A DNA stretch of 64,000 nt from Erinaceus europaeus (lineage: Eukaryota; Chordata; Mammalia; Eulipotyphla; Erinaceidae). Position 1 is the first letter of the stretch. Every line of letters begins with the position of its first letter. The translations under genes and the position numbers were made by a program. The stretch spans positions 48,155,237 to 48,219,236 of the forward strand of contig NC_080185.1 of the NCBI RefSeq assembly GCF_950295315.1, in the 5' to 3' direction. Below, piece by piece: positions 58,467-64,000 of the stretch. The notes beneath the pieces were generated by a model, which was not told the DNA's origin, did no database searches, and saw only the letters and a program-made list of their open reading frames with translations.

Positions 58467-59215
58467 GAAACATGTTGCTTTCCCTTTATGATTAAATTTC
58501 CACAAAAGTGGCTGAATCAGTGGGGGCTAACTTGAACTGGATTACAGCCACAAAGTTAGAGGGCCAGCTGAATCCAGGCAAGCCTTACAGGATGTGCACT
58601 GAGGCAGGCATAAGCTGAAGCATTATGTAGTAGTTATACATCTAGCTGGAAATGGCAATTTTGAAGGCACAGACTGAGCGGGTGTGAGCTGTACAGGTGC
58701 CAGGATGAATCTGCTGAAATGGGCCCAGCTGAAAGGTGGTCTGGAGCCCTGCAATGCACACAAAAGGGGGTTATGTAGGATACGCATGAATATTTTGCAC
58801 TCTTGCATCAGAGGGCCTACCTGAATGCCAGTGGTCTGGGCAGGGGCCAGATTCAGCAGTAACTGCTGAAGACTGGCAGCACAAATTGGCTATAGGTAGC
58901 ACCTGCTTCTGCTTCTGTAATAGCCACCACCCACATTGTATCTTTGAGAGTTGTAGGGCAGATTGAAGTGGCAACATGATCTTGAACTGGGATAGGAGAC
59001 TAAAAATGAAGCAAATTTGTTCTTTACTTGTGAGTTCTTCTGTCCTTGCCATTTGGGTTCTGGGGTGCTACATCTGGGCTCCCGAGTCATGTTTATGTGG
59101 TTTTATACAGGTATGTTATAGTTTCTACTGCACTGTTGGCTTCAGAAGCAAAGGTGGCTGCTACTGAGTTTTCAGCCACATTGACCTTTAGAAGTCTGCC
59201 CTGTAATTTTCATTG
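58467..59215. other. GC-richer block of unknown origin
   Basis: About 750 bp, visibly richer in G and C than its flanks, lies between an old L1 3' UTR and ancient L1M. Repeated words such as 'ggctgaatcag' and 'ccagctgaatccaggc' occur. There is no A-tail, TSD or open frame that I trust. An LTR, an old L1 5' UTR or single-copy DNA are all possible. Confidence 0.35.
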
Positions 59216-59649
59216 TAGAAGTTTTTTTTTCACATTCTTTGTTAGATTGACTCCAAGGTATTTTGTTTTTTGGTTATGTTGTACATGTGCATGTCACCTT
59301 CATTGCCTTTTACCCATACTCATTGTGCATAAAAATACCACAAATTTATGCATACTGATTTTGTATCCGGTCACTTTTATTGATGGTTTCTAGTAGGTTT
59401 TTTTTTTTTTTTGGTGTAGTCTTTTTTTTTCTTTTTAGTGTTATTTCACCTGAAAATAGTGATAACAACTATTTCTTTTACAGTTTGGATTCCATTACTT
59501 TTGTTGTTGTTGTTGACTGATTGCTCTGGCCAGAACTTCTAGGACAATATTCAATAGTAGTGCTAAGAGTAGATATCCTTGTCCTGTTCCAGATTTTAGG
59601 GAAAATGATTCCAGTTTTTCTCATTGAATGTGATGCTAGTTATGTGATA

Positions 59650-59870
59650 TATAGATAGGGAAAAAGAGGGAGAAGGGAGAGTTTCTATTTGATAAGACAA
59701 AGAGAAAATGAGAGGGGAGGGTGGAGCTAGAAGATAGAGAGAGACACCTGAAGCATCACTACACCATATAAAGCTCCCCCCCACACACACACTGCAGATG
59801 GTGATTGGGGATTGAATTTGGGTACTTACGCATAGTCATATGTGTGTTCAACCAGGTGTGCCACTGCCAT
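59650..59870 (-). mobile_element. Old SINE, antisense
   Basis: A purine-rich zone, 'cactgcagatggtgattggg' and 'caaccaggtgtgccactgcc' give an antisense old SINE. Confidence 0.78.
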
Positions 59871-59916
59871 TAAAATATGCCATTATTGTGCTGAGGGGTT
59901 TTCCAGTCTATTCTCG

Positions 59917-59918
59917 AT

Positions 59919-59990
<72 letters not shown>
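59917..59990. repeat. (TTTC)n microsatellite
   Basis: About 18 uninterrupted ttct units on the plus strand, grown from the A-tail of the antisense SINE that follows. Confidence 0.95.
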
Positions 59991-60315
59991 TTTGCCTCCA
60001 GGGTTGTTGCTGGGGCTCGGATCCTGCATTATGAATCTACTGCTCCTGGAGGCCATGTTTCCCATTTTGTTGCCCTTGTTGTTGTCGCTATTATTATTGT
60101 TGTCATTGCTAATGTTGTTGCTGGATAGGACAGAGAGAAATCGAGAGAGGAGGGAGACAGAGAGGGGGAGAGAAAGACAGACACCTGTAGACCTGCTTCA
60201 CCGTCTGTGAAGGGACCCCCCCTGCAGGTGGAGAGCCGGGGGCTCGAACCGGCATCCTTAGGCCGGTCCTTGATTTTCACGTGTGCTTAACCCGCTGCGC
60301 TACAGCCGGACCCCC
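59920..60315 (-). mobile_element. tRNA-derived SINE with 3' extension, antisense
   Basis: It includes the (TTTC)n tail, extension, CAA-rich zone, body and head close to consensus. The 10-bp TSD attctcgatt lies at 59910-59919 and 60316-60325. Confidence 0.93.
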
Positions 60316-60459
60316 ATTCTCGATTTCTTAAACAGCTGTTTAATATTGTCTAATGCTTTTCCAGCATTGGTTGATATAACCTTGTTGTCTTAAATCTCTC
60401 TCTCTCTATTTTTTTGTTGATGTGGCTTTTAATATTGATTTCCACACATTAAAACATTC

Positions 60460-60599
60460 CTGAGGGGACTTGGGCAGTAGCCCAGAGGGTTAAGAGCACA
60501 TGGCACAAAGGACCCGGTTGAGCCCTCAGTTCCCCACCTGCAGGGATTTACTTCACAGGCGGTGAAGCAGGTCTGCAGGTGTCTATCTGCAGGTGTCTA
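60460..60599 (+). mobile_element. SINE 5' part (type A), 3'-truncated
   Basis: The head 'ggcagtagcccagagggtta' and body through 'gcaggtctgcaggtgtctat' are present. The 3' half is missing and 'ctgcaggtgtctat' is repeated at the break, where old L1 begins. Confidence 0.88.
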
Positions 60600-61124
60600 T
60601 CAGGAAACTAAAGGTGAAAATATAGCAGGTGAAATTTGGGGGTCTTCATGTTTGAAAGAGCTACTAAGTCTATTCCAGACATATCCCAATGAGTCCATGA
60701 CTTGAATAATTTTTGATAGAGACCAACAGCTAAAATGCAGGTGGTCTAGGAGATTGTGTCAGAGTTGAAGATAGGACCAGAAAGCTGCATAATGGCAGAA
60801 AGAAGCTTCCTAATATCAGGAAGACTTTTGATTACTACATCAATTCTTGCACCAGTAATTAGTTTGGTTATACTATCCACTTATTCTTGGGTCAGGGATG
60901 ACAGGTGTTATAGCTCTAGGAATGTGTTCAATCTGTATAGCTTTTCCAATTTATTTGCATTTAAAATGGAACTACGTATTTACATATGTTATGAAAAGTC
61001 TCACCAAATTATTGGAGTTGGAAGGTTGACATCTCAGACTTGGTGTCTCTGGAGACAATCTGAAGCAGAAAAGGCATTGGTAACATAAGTGACGTGGTGC
61101 ACTTGTTGTGTTGATTTAGTTGAG

Positions 61125-61623
61125 CAACATCGCCCTGCCAGATATTCGTCGGGATGGGGCATCATCTAAGTTCATTTCCCACATCTATGCTCGACCGGAC
61201 CTGCCAATATACACGGATATCTTTGCCCACCCTGTTCAACGCTTGACGTCTCATCATCCAATCTGGTCTCCTACGCCTACACTGAACTTCTCTGTTCCAG
61301 ACTCTTGGAAACAGAGTTGGCAGTCAACTGAGGTAAAGAACAAACACCTCATCACAGACCCCTGCAAGCGTCAACCCGGCTTTGACCTAGCACGTTATGA
61401 TTGGGCCCTCCTCAATCGCTGTCAAACAGGCCATGGCCAGTGCGCCGCTATGTTCCATCGCTGGGGAGCCAGAGACGACCCGAACTGCCCCTGCAGCTAC
61501 AGACAGACTATGACCCACAGAGTCAACGACTGCCACCTCTCCAGATTCAAAGGAGGTCTCAAAAATTTACATCAGGCTCAACCTGACGCTGTTGACTGGC
61601 TACGGAAGAAGGGCAAACGCTAG
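61125..61623 (+). pseudogene. C-terminal part of a non-L1 LINE protein, open frame
   Basis: About 166 codons stay open to TAG. From the start come LPDIRRDG and FISHIYARPDLPIYTDIF, then TPTLNFSVPDSWKQSW. The tail is ALLNRCQTGHGQCAAMFHRW, then DDPNCPC, QTMTHRVNDCHLSRF and VDWLRKKGKR. The spacing C-x-C ... H-x4-C resembles the Cys/His motif found after the RT in several non-LTR retrotransposon clades. The element's RT and endonuclease would lie upstream and are absent. It differs from the L1 C-terminus (CWRGCG...HCWWEC) and from the BovB tail as I know it. An upstream ATG belongs to flanking L1 DNA, so this is not a gene. The clade assignment is inference. Confidence 0.8.
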
Positions 61624-61636
61624 AAGAAGAAGAAGA
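61125..61636 (+). mobile_element. Non-L1 LINE 3' end, copy 3 (longest)
   Basis: A 512-bp fragment starts 'caacatcgccctgccagata', runs through the C-terminal coding part to TAG at 61621-61623 and ends in (AAG)n. The TSD agttgag lies at 61118-61124 and 61637-61643. It is GC-richer than its flanks and differs from copy 2 by only about 4 percent by eye. Confidence 0.93.
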
Positions 61637-62480
61637 AGTTGAGTTTGGCAGAGACAGTATAAGAGGGTAGGAATCAAGAGGAGAGGCATCAAGAAATACA
61701 AGCAAAGTCCCAAGGTTCCAGGACTGGGAGAAATATATATTTTATAGAGAATGGGGAAAATTCCTTTTGGTCTTAGAATTTAAGAAGACAACAGATAATT
61801 ATAAAGATAATCAAGTACTAGGGACCTTGGCTTACTTTGGAAATCCCCATGGTTAGGATTTACTGTAATATACTTGATTCACTATGATTTATGTCATTCA
61901 CCACGATTTATGATATTTGATGTTATCTACGAATAACTATACCTTAGATACTGACAGGACCGTATAATTCTGACCTATCTGGTTTAATGCTGTAGGTGAC
62001 TTAATATTTGAAAAAAAATAATTTTAGAAATGCTTTAACTAAGTCTGGTTTCAGAATTCAATCAGTTTACAGATTTGAAACATTAAGTGCTTTGACTGAA
62101 GGAATATATACTCAGAGCTTAAATCTAATCAGTTAATGAACTTGAGATGTTCAATCAATTTTCCCAACTTATTGAATAGTGATTTATAAGATTATAGGTT
62201 AATAGGAGTATAATTTAATGCTATTCACACCACCCAAGATTTGTGTCCCCACTCTTACCCCTGTGGTACACCTAGAAATTCACAATGCCCCAAAGTCTTT
62301 TATTTTACTGCCATTGTCATATGCTTTACATTGGTTTGTTCTAGCCCTCCCCCGCCAAGAGAATTGGATCAGTCCAGTTAATTTCACGGGCCCGCTTGGC
62401 CCTGCCCCAAGGAACCCCGAGAGAGGGTTCCTGAGTTCGAGAGTGCCAGAGTTGGAGGGTTCCTGAGTTCCAGAGTTCGA

Positions 62481-62680
62481 GAGTTTCAGGGTTATAGAGT
62501 AAGAGAGAGTTCCAGTGTGCCAGAGTTTCAGAGGGTTCCCCAGTACGAGAGTTCCAGAGTTCCAGAGTTCCAGAGTTCCAGAGTTTCAGGGTTACAGAGT
62601 AAGAGAGAGTTCCAGTGTGCCAGAGTTTCAGAGGGTTCCCCAGAAAGAGAGTTCCAGAGTTCCAGAGTTGGAGAGTTCCT
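62481..62680. repeat. 100-bp tandem duplication in the LTR U3
   Basis: 'gagtttcagggtta.agagta' begins at 62481 and exactly 100 bp later at 62581, with few differences along the unit. Inside it are short 10-bp repeats of the gttccagagt type, which spread from about 62430 to 62700. Confidence 0.92.
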
Positions 62681-62778
62681 GAGTTCAAGAGTAAGAGAGA
62701 GTGTTTGTGCCGCTGCAAAGAGACAGCAGAGTTCTGTTTGGTGATCAGTTTGTCTTAGTTTATGAATCGTTGTTCCTG

Positions 62779-62784
62779 AATAAA
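62779..62784 (+). promoter_or_regulatory. Polyadenylation signal AATAAA in the LTR
   Basis: 'cctgaataaagaaata' holds AATAAA about 95 bp before the proposed LTR end, the usual place for the R-region signal. Confidence 0.7.
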
Positions 62785-62881
62785 GAAATACAGCTTCCCT
62801 GCCCAGCCGTTGTCTCCGCGTCTCTGTTACCCGCCCGTGAAGCCAACCCGCCCTGCAAGAGCCTCCGAAATTTAACAACAT

Positions 62882-63540
62882 GCCATAATAATCTTTGCTC
62901 TTTTTTTTTAATCTTACAGAGCAACTATATAGCACTGACTGATTATTTTTTAAAAAAATTCACAAATACCTATTTCTTGTAGGTCACTAGTATTCTTCTA
63001 TTTTGTTTCATTGATAACACTATGCTTCATTAATTTTTAAAATTTATTTGTAATTTGTATGAGATATGATTGCATATAACATTATGTTCATTTCCAGTGT
63101 AATATATAGTAAATAAATGTTTGTTATTGGATTCTTAATTTTCCTTTAAGTAGTTCTGTGTTGCATCTGTATATTTGAAAATGTTGTTCTCTAATTTTGA
63201 GTTTACTATTTTCAGGAGAGAAAGATCATTACTGGTTCGCTCAGCCAGATATTTTGTGGATATTTCAGACACTTTCTATGTGTGTACCTGTACCATTGTT
63301 TTTTGTATCTTATGGTAGGAAGAAATATTAAGATTATCAGCCTTTTTTCAGTTCCACAAAAATCACACTGAGAGCTGAAAGCTTATCATCCCTCTCCCAT
63401 GGAAATACCCTTTTGTGTTCATGGTGTGTGCTTCTTTTCAGTCTTACCTAATTGGACTGATTGCTATGAGCTTCTGTGGGGGATCAAGATTTCCCACTGC
63501 AGAGTTTACATTCAACATCATTTTATAGCAGGGAGGGAGG
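62882..63540. other. AT-rich DNA, nothing recognised
   Basis: No feature identified. Confidence 0.5.
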
Positions 63541-63544
63541 GGGA

Positions 63545-63870
63545 ATCAATGGATTATAGTACAGTTGTTGACATGGGTAAAAATTTCTTATCTCCCAAAT
63601 AAAGGCACGTGTAGAATATTCTCTCCCCCATTTAGGTCCTCCAACATCATGCACCACAGCCCTAAGGCTTTCTCTACACCCTCCATTATGCTCCATTTCC
63701 AGAATTTTTGACTTTGGTGAAATACATCACACCCAGTCCAACTTTTACTTTGTATTTTCCTTCTCTGTTTTTATTTCTTAAATTCCACCTATATGGGAGA
63801 TCACCTCATATTCATCCTTTTCTTTTTGGCTTACCTCACTAACATGATTCCTTCAAGCTTCATTCAAGAT
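63545..63870 (-). mobile_element. Very old L1 ORF2 end/3' UTR, antisense
   Basis: 'gactttggtgaaatacatca', 'ttccttctctgtttttattt' and 'ggcttacctcactaacatga' track the antisense junction between L1 3' UTR and ORF2 end, strongly diverged. Confidence 0.65.
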
Positions 63871-64000
63871 GAGATGAAGGGTTTGACTTTATCAAATTCA
63901 ACATCTTTAAAGGCTCATTTAAGTTATCTGTGGAAACATGTGTATCATACAACTGTGCAAGCTTTCTCTGGATGCAAGGGAGCAGAGTTTTGTTTGCATC

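Larger units (their letters stand above)
59216..60455 (-). mobile_element. Ancient L1M RT region, antisense, with SINEs
   Basis: 'gactccaaggtattttgttt', 'gatatccttgtcctgttcca' and 'gttgatgtggcttttaatat' are in the order of antisense L1 ORF2 RT. SINEs interrupt at 59650-59870 and 59920-60315. Confidence 0.75.
60600..62327 (-). mobile_element. Old L1 3' UTR, antisense, interrupted
   Basis: 'caggaaactaaaggtgaaaa' to 'gttgtgttgatttagttgag', then 'tttggcagagacagtataag' to about 62327. The split is caused by the non-L1 LINE copy 3, and a probable LTR marks its right limit. Confidence 0.78.
62332..62877 (+). mobile_element. Probable solo LTR of an endogenous retrovirus
   Basis: A 546-bp block starts TG and ends CA with a 4-bp flanking repeat acat (62328-62331, 62878-62881). 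The order is LTR-like: a repeat-rich U3, then AATAAA at 62779-62784, then a GC-richer U5-like end ('tgtctccgcgtctctgttac'). An alternative start at 62337 would give TGTT...AACA termini but no duplication. A 4-bp duplication suits gammaretrovirus-like (class I) elements. No internal viral genes are present. Confidence 0.72.

Noticed and set aside
59842..60210. 122-codon plus-strand frame with a poly-FLS stretch
   Set aside because: It is the (TTTC)n microsatellite and antisense SINE translated.
61120..61623. Functional host gene starting at the ATG at 61120
   Set aside because: The ATG lies within the TSD/L1 flank, the protein is a LINE C-terminus, and TSDs mark it as a truncated insertion.
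62332..62877. Complete provirus
   Set aside because: Only one LTR-like block is present, with no gag, pol or env text on either side.
62341..62935. Repetitive open frames rich in LWNSGTLE on the minus strand
   Set aside because: They are translations of the gttccagagt repeats in the LTR. Repeats free of stops give long frames by chance.

Overview
The window reads as a mammalian intergenic region built almost entirely from retrotransposons. I find no intact host gene, no recognisable exon, no tRNA or rRNA gene, no CpG island and no CRISPR-like array. The tRNA-derived SINEs, with head 'ggtggcgcac' or 'cggtagcgcagcgggttaagcgca' and body 'ccccacctgcagggg...cttcac', are the kind known from hedgehogs (Erinaceus). 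Together with an L1 lineage carrying a very long 3' UTR, they suggest an eulipotyphlan, most likely a hedgehog. That assignment is from memory of the repeat families, not from a search.

Layout. 1-2900: old L1 3'-UTR debris with a 92-bp L1 insertion and SINEs. 2908-9690: a 5'-truncated antisense L1 carrying decayed ORF2 and ORF1, hit by an antiparallel young L1 end (5805-6299) and by a fragment of a different LINE (3165-3407). 9700-17100: mostly SINEs and AT-rich unique DNA, plus a second copy of the non-L1 LINE (11257-11635) and a twin-primed L1 (12108-13044). 17385-20481: old L1, L1M and SINE pieces. 20482-32077: an old antisense L1 split by several insertions, the largest being a full-length antisense L1 (23382-31932, about 8.2 kb without its own SINE) with matching target-site duplications (TSDs). 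32080-33115: ancient L1M/HAL1-like DNA. 33147-36962: a compound of L1 pieces enclosing a clear twin-primed L1 (34198-36611). 37000-50240: ancient L1M interleaved with SINEs, an L1 fragment truncated at both ends (43646-44272) and two copies of another polyadenylated 3' end (45664-45851, 49614-49817). 50910-51143: a 234-bp insertion of unknown origin with a 16-bp TSD and no A-tail. 52290-54700: L1ME and L1 3' UTR. 54751-57860: AT-rich DNA with no recognised repeat. 57862-64000: old L1 pieces, a third and longest copy of the non-L1 LINE (61125-61636), and a probable solo LTR with a 100-bp tandem duplication (62332-62877).

The elements do not work together as genes. Their value is as a record of nested insertions: L1 into L1, SINE into L1, the non-L1 LINE into L1 and SINE, LTR into L1. 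The most unusual component is the non-L1 LINE. Its three copies share a C-terminal reverse-transcriptase-element tail with a Cys/His motif, end right after a TAG stop in an (AAG)n tail, and are flanked by 7-8 bp duplications. It looks like neither L1 nor the BovB C-terminus I know. Every boundary and TSD was read by eye.
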